Source of the DNA: Rhodobacteraceae bacterium IMCC1335
GTDB taxonomy: Bacteria > Pseudomonadota > Alphaproteobacteria > Rhodobacterales > Rhodobacteraceae
NCBI GenBank assembly: GCA_039640495.1
Contig: CP046864.1
Span: forward strand, 3,583,001 to 3,647,000
DNA: 64,000 nt
Direction: 5' to 3'
Shown here: piece by piece, positions 48,621 to 58,363 of the stretch
Numbering within the stretch: the first letter of the stretch is position 1
Layout of the letters: each line of letters opens with the position of its first letter
Translations under genes and position numbers: made by a program
The notes under the pieces: generated by a model
The model's input: the letters and a program-made list of their open reading frames with translations, nothing else
Database searches by the model: none
Told to the model about the DNA's origin: nothing

Positions 48621-49046
48621 TTATTGAACTTGATGCGCCACGTATAAAATATCAGACATGTTGAACAGCAATATCGTGTTCACAACCAAAAAGAATATTG
48701 GGGCGATGTAACCCTCTGCCGTTGCTTTCACGCCTTCAACTTCAGCCCATTCACTGTTCACCGTTGTATAGCCGAAATAGGTCGCGAGCAAAGCTTGCGT
48801 CCATGCAAACGCCACAAAAGCCCACGCGCCTTGCGGACCAACGAATAATAAAACCAAAGCGATCAACGTAGATGCGCCAACGCACGTGCCTGCAAAGCGA
48901 GTCATGAAAACCGCACTATCGCCAAAGCCATATTGATCAACGAAACCCTTCGTGGCGAATAAACAGCGATAACTGTAATACCCCCCCCCAACGATAATCA
49001 AAATCCACAACACCATATTCAATGAACCACCAAATGAATCTGCCAT
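48621..49046 (-). CDS. small four-helix membrane protein, unknown
   Basis: 141 residues with four hydrophobic segments at about residues 10-28, 48-68, 72-92 and 112-132. Aromatic-rich and with few charges. The N-terminus MADSFGGSLNMVLWILIIVG has no cleavable signal. The family was not identified. A ribosome-binding site (GGGAGAAAAAA) is present. Probably an inner-membrane protein; stands alone. Confidence 0.7.
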   Translation of the reverse strand: MADSFGGSLNMVLWILIIVGGGYYSYRCLFATKGFVDQYGFGDSAVFMTRFAGTCVGASTLIALVLLFVGPQGAWAFVAFAWTQALLATYFGYTTVNSEWAEVEGVKATAEGYIAPIFFLVVNTILLFNMSDILYVAHQVQ

Positions 49047-49469
49047 TTTTTTCTCCCATTATTGGCTTTTTTCACCGTATCACAGATTTTTAAAATCTGA
49101 AAAAAACTTTGATTTGGGCGCTGCCACAAATGTTTGCGCTTTGCGCGCAAGGATCATTGCCAGATTCAAAAGTTGCCAGTGTGCCAAATAAGGCCCACGA
49201 TGGAGCACCCGTTTTGAATCGCATCGAGATAGATTGCGGCACGCCTTGGGGATTTTTTTATGCCTCAATGCGCTCTACCCAACGAAGCTAGCATATCCTG
49301 TTTCAGGCTTGGCGAGCATCTCTTTCGTGCCCCGCGCGTTCTTATGAGGGGCGGTGCCATCACCGAACGGGCTGACCAGTTCGATATGGTCGGTTTTGCA
49401 GATTGCAGCCCCAACCGCGCAAAGGCTTACCTGCCATCAGAAAAAAAGCGCTACGGCGATAGGTTTTTA
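49047..49469. other. 423-bp gap without a supportable gene
   Basis: Short frames only and nothing recognisable on either strand. It separates the small membrane-protein gene from the photolyase gene. Confidence 0.5.
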
Positions 49470-51008
49470 TTAAAATATAAATTCATCTTGGCGCGGATCT
49501 TTTTTGGGTTTGCGGCGCGGTACAATCTGAATAATCCCTGATTTTCGGCTGCCATGCTTATCTACTATGCGTTGCGCAGCCAAGGCATGCTGCCTTGGCT
49601 TTCTTAACGCATAAAGCTTCGCGCTTGCGGCCTGTCGAGCGGCTTTTTCGTCCACAATTGGCAGCGGGTATCCGTTCATTTTCTTCGCTAGGAGCCAGGG
49701 TTGATGGATAAACCCAACCGGCATATTGCGCAGCTCTGGCACCCAGCGCTTGATAAAAACCCCGTTTGGATCCTGATCAAGACTTTGTTTAATCGGGTTG
49801 TAAATACGAATCGTATTGATCCCCGTTGTGCCTGATTGCATCTGCGCTTGTGCGTAGTGAATACCCGGCTCATAATCTGTAAATTGGCGCGCCAGATGCA
49901 AGGCCGGCAAGCGCCAATGCAGCCACAGATGATAGCTGGCAAAGCTCATCAACATAGCGCGCATGCGAAAGTTCAGCCAACCGGTGGCAATGAGGGATCG
50001 CATACACGCATCCACCATCGGATAGCCGGTCTGACCTTGCTGCCACGCGGTAAGATAGGCCTCATTCACCGGCTCTTGACGCAGCTTATCATAGGCCGGA
50101 TGCATGTTTTCAAATTCAATACGGGGCTCGTCTTCAAGCTTTTGAATAAAATGGCAATGCCAATGCAAGCGGCTTGAAAAGGAACTGAGCGCCTTTGGCC
50201 AATTGCCTGACAAAGTTCTTGGAGAGGCGGTAAGTGCCTTGCGCCGGGCTTCTAAGGCGTGATGCACTTCGCGCATTGACAAGGTTCCAAAGGCCAAATG
50301 CGCAGAAAGGCGTGAACAGGCCTGCGCCGCGCTTAAGGGAGAGGACATCGCTTTTGAATAATCCTCTCCGCGCCTGTGTAAAAAGCTTTCCAATACCTGT
50401 AAGCCCTGTCGCCGCCCCCCGCTTTGGCGCGCGATGCACCCATCCTCCGCGAGAAGGAAATCTTCCGGCCGCGGCATCGGGTCTGAGGCGAGACCGATCT
50501 TTTTTAAACCCGTGGGCGCGGGCAGGCAGGGCTGCGCCATATAATGCTGCCAGCGCTGCGCCCAACCGGCGCGCTTATTCAAGCCTCGGGTGACGCCAAT
50601 ACGCCGTGGCTGATGCCAGGTCACGCCGGTGTTTTGACACCAAGCCTGCACGCGCTGATCACGCGCATAGGTCCAGCCATTCCAAGTTTCTTGATGCGAG
50701 CACAGCTGGGTGAAACCAAATTTTTGATGCAAATCGGCAAGGATCGAAACCGGTTCCCCGATGCGAAGAACCAGGCCTTGACCTAAGGCGCAAAGATCTT
50801 CTGACAGATCAGCAAGGCTGTCTTGTAAAAAACAAAAATGCCGATGACTCATATCCGGTTGCTGCCAAAGCTCGGGCTCAAGAATATAAACTGGAAGCAC
50901 CGAACCGGCCTGCACCGCATGGATCAAAGCCGCGTTGTCAAATACCGATAGATCGCGCTTGAACCACATCAGAACCGGCGCTGCGCTGGTCTGCTTTGTT
51001 TGTGTCAC
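49470..51008 (-). CDS. phr: cryptochrome/deoxyribodipyrimidine photolyase family protein
   Basis: 512-residue flavoprotein. The N-terminal photolyase alpha/beta domain begins VLMWFKRDLSVFDNAALIHA. The C-terminal FAD domain has SRLSAHLAFGTLSMREVHHA, then WRSRLHWHCHFIQKLED-like and YPMVDACMRSLIATGWLNFR segments. It repairs UV dimers with blue light or acts as a light sensor; the subclass is not decidable by eye. The C-terminus is basic and extends about 40 residues past the core. Typical of surface-water bacteria. Confidence 0.9.
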   Translation of the reverse strand: MTQTKQTSAAPVLMWFKRDLSVFDNAALIHAVQAGSVLPVYILEPELWQQPDMSHRHFCFLQDSLADLSEDLCALGQGLVLRIGEPVSILADLHQKFGFTQLCSHQETWNGWTYARDQRVQAWCQNTGVTWHQPRRIGVTRGLNKRAGWAQRWQHYMAQPCLPAPTGLKKIGLASDPMPRPEDFLLAEDGCIARQSGGRRQGLQVLESFLHRRGEDYSKAMSSPLSAAQACSRLSAHLAFGTLSMREVHHALEARRKALTASPRTLSGNWPKALSSFSSRLHWHCHFIQKLEDEPRIEFENMHPAYDKLRQEPVNEAYLTAWQQGQTGYPMVDACMRSLIATGWLNFRMRAMLMSFASYHLWLHWRLPALHLARQFTDYEPGIHYAQAQMQSGTTGINTIRIYNPIKQSLDQDPNGVFIKRWVPELRNMPVGFIHQPWLLAKKMNGYPLPIVDEKAARQAASAKLYALRKPRQHALAAQRIVDKHGSRKSGIIQIVPRRKPKKDPRQDEFIF

Positions 51009-51222
51009 TTAACTCTCCCGGCGCGTAGCTTTGACCTATCGGCAACTTCTAATGGATATCTATTCCAGTGGAGTGAAACCGCAAGTCGCTATGACAGAGG
51101 CGCTGCATTGTGTCGCGAAAGCTATAGGCGCGGCCTGCGGCGAGATATCATGCCATCCGGCCCGAAGAAAGCCACGGCGCGCAAAAGCGCAGAGGGTCAA
51201 AGGGTCAAGCCAAAAAGATGAC

Positions 51223-52218
51223 TTAGGCGTTTTGTAACAGCTCTTCCCAGCGATGGCAGGCCACGTTATGCTCTACTGCGCTGCTTTGCAAACGCGGCTC
51301 TTCTACTTTGCAGCGATCAATCACATGCGGGCATCTTGTGTGAAATTTACAGCCCGAAGGTTGCTTCATCGGCGAAGGAATTTCGCCTTCAAGCTTTTGC
51401 GCCTTGCCGCGATCATCCGGGTCAAGCGATGGAATGGCCGAAAACAACGCCTTTGTATAGGGATGCCGGGGCGCGGCAAAAAGCTGGCGCGTGGGAGCGG
51501 TTTCCACAAGGCGGCCCAAATACATCACCGCAACGTGATCACATGTATGCGCAACCACAGACAGGTCATGGCTGATAAACATAAAAGTAATGCCAAGATC
51601 ACGCTGAAGCTCTTTCAGCAGGTTTAAAACATCTGCCTGGATCGAAACGTCAAGCGCCGCCACGCTTTCATCGGCAACAACAAGTTTGGGGCCCGACACC
51701 AACGCCCGGGCGATTGAGATCCGCTGTCTCTGACCACCCGAAAAAGCATGTGGAAAGCGCCTCAGATGTTCAAGGTTAAGCCTGCATTTGGCCGCGGTTT
51801 CACGCACGCGTTCGTCGGTTTCCTGCCGATTGCGCGTCAGACCCATCACTTCCAGTGGTTCTGCTATGATATCGCGCACCGTCATCCGAGGAGATAACGC
51901 GGCATATGGATCCTGAAAAATCAATTGGGCGCGCTTGCGATAATCCTTAAGATCGGCTTTGCCAATCGTTTCCAGATTATAGGCCACTTCACCATCCGCA
52001 TAATGCGCCGATCCACCCGTGATCGGCACCGCTTTTAAGAGCGCACGCCCAAGCGTAGTTTTCCCCGAACCAGATTCGCCCACCAATCCAAAAAAGCTGC
52101 CTTTCTCAATATGAAGCGTTACGTCATCAACTGCCTTCAAAACAAATTTATCGAACAACCCTTTGCCAATGGGAAACCCCACAGAAAGATTTTCGGCTCG
52201 GATCAATGGTCCGTTCAT
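51223..52218 (-). CDS. peptide-type ABC transporter ATPase (OppF/DppF-like)
   Basis: 331 residues. Walker A GESGSGKTTLG near residues 47-57, signature SGGQRQRISIARAL near residue 161, Walker B VVADESVAALDVS near residue 182, and the C-terminal oligo_HPY extension with Cys ligands (GCKFHTRCPHVIDRC) typical of Opp/Dpp ATPases. The start overlaps the stop of the preceding ATPase gene by 4 bases. Last gene of the SBP-permease-permease-ATPase-ATPase unit. Confidence 0.92.
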   Translation of the reverse strand: MNGPLIRAENLSVGFPIGKGLFDKFVLKAVDDVTLHIEKGSFFGLVGESGSGKTTLGRALLKAVPITGGSAHYADGEVAYNLETIGKADLKDYRKRAQLIFQDPYAALSPRMTVRDIIAEPLEVMGLTRNRQETDERVRETAAKCRLNLEHLRRFPHAFSGGQRQRISIARALVSGPKLVVADESVAALDVSIQADVLNLLKELQRDLGITFMFISHDLSVVAHTCDHVAVMYLGRLVETAPTRQLFAAPRHPYTKALFSAIPSLDPDDRGKAQKLEGEIPSPMKQPSGCKFHTRCPHVIDRCKVEEPRLQSSAVEHNVACHRWEELLQNA

Positions 52219-53210
52219 TCCGCGACCTCCTTATAGATATGACAGGCAACGGTGTGATCGGCGCCAAGATCAACCGCATTTGGACCGATTGTGGTACAAG
52301 CTGCCCCCACAATCTGGCTACAGCGCGTGTTGAAAACACATCCTGACGGGCGTTCCAGCGGCGAAGGAATATCGCCCGGCACAGCGGTGAGCGATTGGCC
52401 AAGATTATCAAGCTTTGGCAAAGCTGCAATCAATCCTTGCGTATAAGGATGCTTAGGGTTGCGGATCACCTCGCGCACCGGGCCTTCTTCAATCAACCGG
52501 CCAAGATACATCACATTCACCCGATCACAGGTTTGAGCAACGACGCCAAGATCATGGGTGATAAAAATAATTCCCATGTGAAACTCATCCACCAAATCTT
52601 TCATCAAATCGATAACCTGCGCCTGAATCGTCACATCCAGCGCTGTGGTTGGTTCATCCGCGATCAGCAAGGCAGGCTTGGTTGAAAGCGCCATCGCGAT
52701 CATCGCACGCTGGCGCATACCGCCCGAAAGTTCAAACGCATATTGATCAAAACGTTGGGAAGCATCCGAAATGCCAACCCGATCGAGCATTTCGACCGAA
52801 ATTTCTTTCGCCCGCGCCTTGGACATATCGCCATGCAATTGCAGCTGCTCGACCATTTGTTTGCCAATGGTAATCGCAGGCGCAAAAGAGGCCATTGGCT
52901 CTTGAAAGATCATTGAGATGGCACCGCCCCGCACCACCTTCAAATCGCGCGGTGTTCGAAGCGACAGCACATCAACTTCGCCTCGCTCTGTATGCAAAGT
53001 GATGCGCGAGTCAGGGCCGTAAACTGCATTGCGCGCATTGAGATGCATCAAGGCTTTCGCGGTAACCGATTTACCCGATCCGCTTTCCCCGACCAGCCCC
53101 ATCACTTCTCCTTTGTTCAACGAGAAGGAGACGTCTTCCACCGCCGTGATCAGCCCTTCGTCGGTACGAAACTGAAGGGTCAGATTTTTGACATCAAGCA
53201 GCGCGCTCAT
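52215..53210 (-). CDS. peptide-type ABC transporter ATPase (OppD/DppD-like)
   Basis: 331 residues with Walker [12 protein letters not shown] near residues 39-49, signature [16 protein letters not shown] near residue 165, Walker [15 protein letters not shown] near residue 186, and the C-terminal [16 protein letters not shown] segment of the oligo_HPY extension. It energises uptake together with the OppF-like partner. Four-base overlaps with both neighbours show tight translational coupling. Confidence 0.92.
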   Translation of the reverse strand: MSALLDVKNLTLQFRTDEGLITAVEDVSFSLNKGEVMGLVGESGSGKSVTAKALMHLNARNAVYGPDSRITLHTERGEVDVLSLRTPRDLKVVRGGAISMIFQEPMASFAPAITIGKQMVEQLQLHGDMSKARAKEISVEMLDRVGISDASQRFDQYAFELSGGMRQRAMIAMALSTKPALLIADEPTTALDVTIQAQVIDLMKDLVDEFHMGIIFITHDLGVVAQTCDRVNVMYLGRLIEEGPVREVIRNPKHPYTQGLIAALPKLDNLGQSLTAVPGDIPSPLERPSGCVFNTRCSQIVGAACTTIGPNAVDLGADHTVACHIYKEVAE

Positions 53211-54406
53211 TTGTTCACCTCGGAATAGGGATCAGCAGCATCGCGCAACCCGTCTCCCACGAAAACGAACGCCATAACCAGAACAATAAAGAACACCACT
53301 GGAATAAAATACCATTGATAATTCAGCATAACATCCGCAGATGTCGCCTTTTGCAACATTACACCAAGCGAGGAAACTGGATCTTTCAGACCAAGCCCAA
53401 TAAAGGAAAGTGCGGTTTCGCTGAGCACCATATAGGGAAAAGAAATTACCAAATCGACAATAATATAACTGGTAAAAGACGGCAGTAGATGACGTCGAAT
53501 TACATGCGACGAGGACGCGCCGCAAAGCTGCGCTGCCAATACATATTCTTGATTTCGCTCTGTCAGCAGATGCGTTCGAATGCGCCGTGCCAATGTAGGC
53601 CACCCGATAAAGCCCAAAATAATCGAGATGTAAAAAAACCGGGCTTCAGCCGAAATCTCAGGCGGCATAAAGGCCGCTACGGCCATGAATAGTGGAATCG
53701 CCGGCACCGTTCGAAAAGCATCGGTGATCATTTGTATCACGCTGTCGATCCAGCCACCGTAATAGCCGGACACCCCTCCAATAATCAAAGCCAGCACAAA
53801 GGCAATCAAAACGCCGATTGTACCCACCTGAAGCGAGGTCCAAATCGCGTGCAATGTTCGGCTGAAGATATCTTGTCCATCCTCATCCGTTCCAAACACA
53901 TGTATCTTTCCCTCTTCTAAACCAAACAGATGACGATCACCTTTAATGACACCGAAAAGCTTATAAGCATCCCCTTTCGGCAGGAACGTCAAATAGGATC
54001 GCTTATCCTCATTGATTTTAGTGACCCACCGAAAATTTGTCGCCAGTGATCTTTCTCGTTCAACCGGATGAATGAACGGGCGCAATGAACAGCCGTTTTT
54101 ATCACAAAATTGCGGGATCTGGGGGGCTCCGTTTGTATAATCCTTATTGCGGCCCGCCACAGTGGGGTCATAAGGTGATAAAAATGGCGCAAAAAGGCCT
54201 GAAAAAATCAAAAAGACTAGAAAAAAAGCCGCAATCATTGCAGCGCGCTGTTTCTTAAACCGAGCCCAAATTAATTGGCCCTGCGACGCTGTAAAATAAG
54301 CTTCTTTGGCAAGCCGATCATGCTCGCCCTCAGCCCCCAGCTGGGTTGCGTTTGATAGATTTATCCCTGCTAATTTTGGGTCGGTCGGATCTGGCATATT
54401 GCTCAT
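53207..54406 (-). CDS. peptide-type ABC transporter permease (OppC/YejE-like)
   Basis: 399-residue inner-membrane permease. The N-terminus is cytoplasmic (about 55 residues), the first helix is AAMIAAFFLVFLIFSGLFAP, then a periplasmic insert of about 110 residues contains two Cys (FCDKNGCS), followed by five helices. The EAA motif region is AAQLCGASSSHVIRRHLLPS. The long periplasmic insert is similar in position to that of YejE-type permeases. Its start is 4 bases after the stop of the other permease gene. Confidence 0.9.
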   Translation of the reverse strand: MSNMPDPTDPKLAGINLSNATQLGAEGEHDRLAKEAYFTASQGQLIWARFKKQRAAMIAAFFLVFLIFSGLFAPFLSPYDPTVAGRNKDYTNGAPQIPQFCDKNGCSLRPFIHPVERERSLATNFRWVTKINEDKRSYLTFLPKGDAYKLFGVIKGDRHLFGLEEGKIHVFGTDEDGQDIFSRTLHAIWTSLQVGTIGVLIAFVLALIIGGVSGYYGGWIDSVIQMITDAFRTVPAIPLFMAVAAFMPPEISAEARFFYISIILGFIGWPTLARRIRTHLLTERNQEYVLAAQLCGASSSHVIRRHLLPSFTSYIIVDLVISFPYMVLSETALSFIGLGLKDPVSSLGVMLQKATSADVMLNYQWYFIPVVFFIVLVMAFVFVGDGLRDAADPYSEVNK

Positions 54407-54410
54407 GTCC

Positions 54411-55418
54411 TCACCTCACGATGCTTTTGCGGACACGCGGGTCGATGGTTGCCAGCAAGATATCCGTGAAAAAATTTAACGCCACTATGGACGCGGTTAA
54501 TAAGAAAATAATCGCCCCAGCAAGCTGCTGATCGTTCGAGCGCGCAAGAGCGTCGATCAAAAGCTTACCAGCATCAGTCATTACAAGAATCAAGGCAACA
54601 ATGGGCAACTCATTGAAAATACGGTTCAGGTCAAACCCAAGCGAGTTAATGATCGGCCCAAGCGCATGACGCGCCGGATATTTCCAGAGCAACTTGCGGC
54701 CATGGACGCCGCGCGCGGTTGCAGCCGTAACGTAAAGCTTCCCGATCTCATCTGACATCAAAGCCCGCACCGTTTGCAGGGCAAAAGCAGTTGCCGACCA
54801 ACCCAGAATGAATATGGGCAGCCATGCGTGTTTCAGAAGGTCGACAAAACGTGCCCAAGACCAGGGTGCATCGCGGTATTGGCTAGAAAACAATCCCGTC
54901 AGCGTTTCGCCAAAATAAACCGTGGCAAAGAGCATAATCATTAAAGCCAGCAAGAAGTTCGGCATCGCAAGACCAAGATAGCTAATGATACGTAAAGAAT
55001 TATTGAGATATGGATTGTTAGACGCAGCCGCAATGATCCCCACCGGAATTGCGATTGCATAGGCCAAGGCCAGCGAGGCAAGACAGATGCCAAGCGATAG
55101 CAAAAACTTATCGCCCAAAAGATCAGCGATATTCACCCGTAGGATACAGCTATTACCAAACTCACCCTGAAAGGCGCCAACGATCCATTTGCTCCAACGT
55201 TCAAGGAAAGGTCGGTCAAGACCGAGCCGCTGCCTTTCGGCCTCCAATTCATTGGCAATTTGCACCGAAGACCCTTGGGTATTCTTAAAGGCAAGATAGC
55301 GCTCAGCACAATCACCTGGCACCAACTCCATCAGTAAGAACACAAAGAGCGATACTATTATTAGCGTGATCAGCGCCATAACGGCCCGTGTTATCACGAA
55401 GCGCGCAAAGTTTAGCAT
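54411..55418 (-). CDS. peptide-type ABC transporter permease (OppB-like)
   Basis: 335 residues with six predicted membrane helices. N-terminal MLNFARFVITRAVMALITLI is the OppB-type start, followed by the periplasmic loop PGDCAERYLAF. The EAA region is TAATARGVHGRKLLWKYPAR. It forms the translocation path with the OppC-like subunit. It is separated from the substrate-binding protein gene by a 91-bp gap containing a strong stem-loop. Confidence 0.92.
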   Translation of the reverse strand: MLNFARFVITRAVMALITLIIVSLFVFLLMELVPGDCAERYLAFKNTQGSSVQIANELEAERQRLGLDRPFLERWSKWIVGAFQGEFGNSCILRVNIADLLGDKFLLSLGICLASLALAYAIAIPVGIIAAASNNPYLNNSLRIISYLGLAMPNFLLALMIMLFATVYFGETLTGLFSSQYRDAPWSWARFVDLLKHAWLPIFILGWSATAFALQTVRALMSDEIGKLYVTAATARGVHGRKLLWKYPARHALGPIINSLGFDLNRIFNELPIVALILVMTDAGKLLIDALARSNDQQLAGAIIFLLTASIVALNFFTDILLATIDPRVRKSIVR

Positions 55419-55460
55419 TGTAATTTCCTGTTCGCCCTGCCGAGAAGCATATTAAAATCA

Positions 55461-55486
55461 ATGACGGGCGGCAAGCCGCCCGTCAT
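55461..55486 (-). promoter_or_regulatory. strong intercistronic stem-loop between binding-protein and permease genes
   Basis: A perfect 12-bp stem ATGACGGGCGGC / GCCGCCCGTCAT with an AA centre (effective loop CAAG). On the transcribed strand it is followed by TTGATTTTAAT, a weak U-tract. Such elements after an ABC binding-protein gene usually cause partial termination or protect the upstream mRNA, giving excess binding protein. Confidence 0.75.
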
Positions 55487-55509
55487 CAGTTCAACAAAAA
55501 CCTTGTTGC

Positions 55510-57549
55510 TTATTCGTCCAACCACCACTGGGTCGCACGGTAAGGATAAGTCCGATAATATTCGTAACTATGAGTCTTGGTTTCGGTAAAGTTGATCAGA
55601 TTGTTGCGATGAATCATCGGCGCAGGGGCAATCACCGTACCAATGAACAACAATTCTTTGGTCATATGTTCAACCATTCTTGCACCTGCCTGATTGAAAG
55701 CATCAGAACCTGCTGCGGCGGATTGCAGAACATTGATGTCTTCCATCATCTGCTTGGCCCAAGCTGGAGGCTCTTCGCCTGCAGACCCGTTAGAATCAAT
55801 CCACTCGGCCCAAAGCATCGCATTGCGGTTTCCGAAATAATTTTCATAGGGTGGAACCCATAGCTCATTATTACCCAGAACGATCGCCAAAGGCTGACCT
55901 TTGCGCCACATGCTGACATCCAGTTTATTGGAAGACTGAGCCGAACGATACTCATCCGGTGTAACTTCCTTTACAACGGAAGCAATGCCGACATCGCGCC
56001 AATATTGCGCCGCTAATTCGACAGTTTGGCCAGCAATCCCTTGAGTTGAAAAGTTAAGATTCAAGACAAGCTTATCGCCATTTGGCAATTCGCGAATACC
56101 ATCACCATCCGTGTCGGCCATGCCAAGCCCGTCAAGCAGCGCATTGGCACCAGCCGGATCATACTCAGTGGCATAGGTCTCCATTGACGCATCAGCAAAT
56201 GCTGGCAACGGTGAAAACCCAGTATAGGCACGAGGCGTACCTTGACCAAAGAAGCCGATTTCGTTCATCTCACTGCGGTTGATCGCGATTGACATCGCCC
56301 GCCGGAAATCAATATTGCCGAAAACCTCGCGTTTGGCCGGATCTTCATGGGTCACGTTAAAGCCCAATGCACCGATGGTAATTTCAGGCTTCAAATGAAC
56401 CGTATAATCGCCTTTTTCTTGGTTTTCGAGCAGGATTGGTGCTGAAGCCAATTGCAAAGACTGGGCCTTATAATCGATCTCGCCATTTACAATCTTAAGT
56501 ATACGCACCTCATTATCATTGATGTAAACTTCATCAAACTCATTGATATAAGGCAATTGCTGGCCGGTTGGATCCACTTGGAAGAAGTAAGGGTTAGCAA
56601 CAAAATGCCGCCCTTCGGGGGTGTCGGCGATTACGATATGGCTTTCAAGCGTAGGATAGGTTGCTTTAGGAAGGCCAGCAACCAGATCCGGGTTTGACAG
56701 CATTGGGGTTGGCGTATCCGTCCAATCCGAATTACCGTAATAGGCCTTAATCGCAGCATAGCCATTTTCAAAGCCAAGCGCCTGCGCATTGGCATCCGCA
56801 TTCGAGTCAACATCTGGATGGAACTGACCCAGGAAATGTTTAGGCTGGAAAGGCTGCGAATAATGCGTCGCGAAATGCGCAATCAGACCAGGTTTGGGCG
56901 CAGGTAAGTTGAAAATAACTGTGGTTGCATCAGGCGCATCCACGCTCATCGCCTCACCCGCCACGGTAATATAGTCTTTCGGCGTTTCAAAAATGTTTTT
57001 ATCCAACATCAGATTATCGTGATAGAACACGATATCTTCGCTGGTGAATGGCGCGCCATCCGACCACTTATGGCCTTCGCGCAACTTGATTGTCAGCTGG
57101 GTAAAATCATCATTCCACTTGAACGATTTCGCCACGTTTGGAACGATGGTCTGAAGATCATCCGAATACCGCAAAAGGCTGACGTGACGCACAGACAAAA
57201 AGTCAGACGTTCCCGCTTCGGTCGCATTAGACAAAACATCCAGTTGCCCGCCATAGCGGCCCACAGCGTCATAAGGGATCATCACCAAAGGCTCTGAAGG
57301 CAACCGATCAGCCAAAGCTGGCAGAGCGCCATTGCCTTGAATACGCGCGTTCAGCGCTGCTGCATCTGGGTTGCCCGAAAATGCCATGCTGCACCCTGCT
57401 GCAGCTTCGAACTCGGCCAAATCATATTGTTGCGGATAAGCGCCTGGCGCCACTCCACCCATATCGGCAACCGTGATCGCGGGGCAATTGGCTAACGCCA
57501 TACCCGGCAATGCAATCGCGGCCAAGCCAGAAAGCAATATACGTTTCAT
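55510..57549 (-). CDS. ABC transporter substrate-binding protein (SBP_bac_5)
   Basis: 679-residue periplasmic receptor of the peptide/nickel class. The signal peptide is residues 1-20 (MKRILLSGLAAIALPGMALA). The SBP_bac_5 core includes FTQLTIKLREGHKWSDGAPF and RREVFGNIDFRRAMSIAINR-type segments. There is a calcium-loop-like stretch ADTDGDGIRELPNGD near residue 490, common in this family. It is longer than classic OppA. AAGGAGAGAAC precedes the ATG. The ligand is unknown; candidates are peptides, glycosides or phosphonate-containing compounds. Confidence 0.9.
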   Translation of the reverse strand: MKRILLSGLAAIALPGMALANCPAITVADMGGVAPGAYPQQYDLAEFEAAAGCSMAFSGNPDAAALNARIQGNGALPALADRLPSEPLVMIPYDAVGRYGGQLDVLSNATEAGTSDFLSVRHVSLLRYSDDLQTIVPNVAKSFKWNDDFTQLTIKLREGHKWSDGAPFTSEDIVFYHDNLMLDKNIFETPKDYITVAGEAMSVDAPDATTVIFNLPAPKPGLIAHFATHYSQPFQPKHFLGQFHPDVDSNADANAQALGFENGYAAIKAYYGNSDWTDTPTPMLSNPDLVAGLPKATYPTLESHIVIADTPEGRHFVANPYFFQVDPTGQQLPYINEFDEVYINDNEVRILKIVNGEIDYKAQSLQLASAPILLENQEKGDYTVHLKPEITIGALGFNVTHEDPAKREVFGNIDFRRAMSIAINRSEMNEIGFFGQGTPRAYTGFSPLPAFADASMETYATEYDPAGANALLDGLGMADTDGDGIRELPNGDKLVLNLNFSTQGIAGQTVELAAQYWRDVGIASVVKEVTPDEYRSAQSSNKLDVSMWRKGQPLAIVLGNNELWVPPYENYFGNRNAMLWAEWIDSNGSAGEEPPAWAKQMMEDINVLQSAAAGSDAFNQAGARMVEHMTKELLFIGTVIAPAPMIHRNNLINFTETKTHSYEYYRTYPYRATQWWLDE

Positions 57550-58363
57550 GTTCTCTCCTTAAGTTGATTGTATCATGCGCAATCTATTGATGCGCTTGGT
57601 TCGCGTGCGCGCCAAATCAGCGACACGATAGATAAGGTCAGTCGTCTTATGACCGGCGCGATCGCCACAATTTAAAACATTGACAGTCAAATTCGCCTGA
57701 CCCTCCTTTCTTCACTCAGCCAGTCGCCGGTCATGCCAGCAACAATTGTATAGAATTGCAAACCTTATGCGACATCGATCACAGCCAGCCTTTCAAGCAT
57801 CTCAACGTTTTATCCCCCTGACTGAAGTATTCTTTGCGAACACGCATTTAGGGATCGGATTTGATGGAAAAGTATTTTTTTTGATAATTCAAGGTAAATA
57901 TAGCCTCCAAAAATTTCTTGACTCGTCTTTTTTTGGTAGATCACAGATTTTTTAAAAAAATTAAACGCGAGGCTGCTGTTTCAAACTCCTATTTTCATAG
58001 CGTTTGCCAGTGAAAGCTGACAGCTGACATTCTTTCAAAAATAATTTGGCAAATTCAGAGAAAATCTGTTCGCGCCGAACAAATACCCAAATCTCTTGAC
58101 CAATCGGGAAGGCGCCTCAAGAATCGTATAACAACATATTTTTTACTTTTAAAATACTCTCAAAGCAGAACTTTTAAGAAAAACGATGCCCCTATTTAAA
58201 TGTCTTAGCTAGGTTCTGCGCAAACGCGTATTTTGCGCTTAACGGCATTTCTGGAAATCAAAACTATATGCTCCCAGCTTCTCCCGAAAACCTTCCATCA
58301 TGCCCTCAAAGACACGGCTCTGATACGCCGCGCCTCACTTCTCTCAGAATTCATTGACAGGCA
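57550..58363. other. 814-bp intergenic region, no gene seen
   Basis: Lies between the ABC binding-protein gene and the LysR gene (both minus strand). It is AT-rich, with several A/T homopolymers around 57880-57965. It should hold the ABC operon promoter near 57560-57700 and the end of the LysR transcript. Only short frames without recognisable products occur. Confidence 0.6.
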
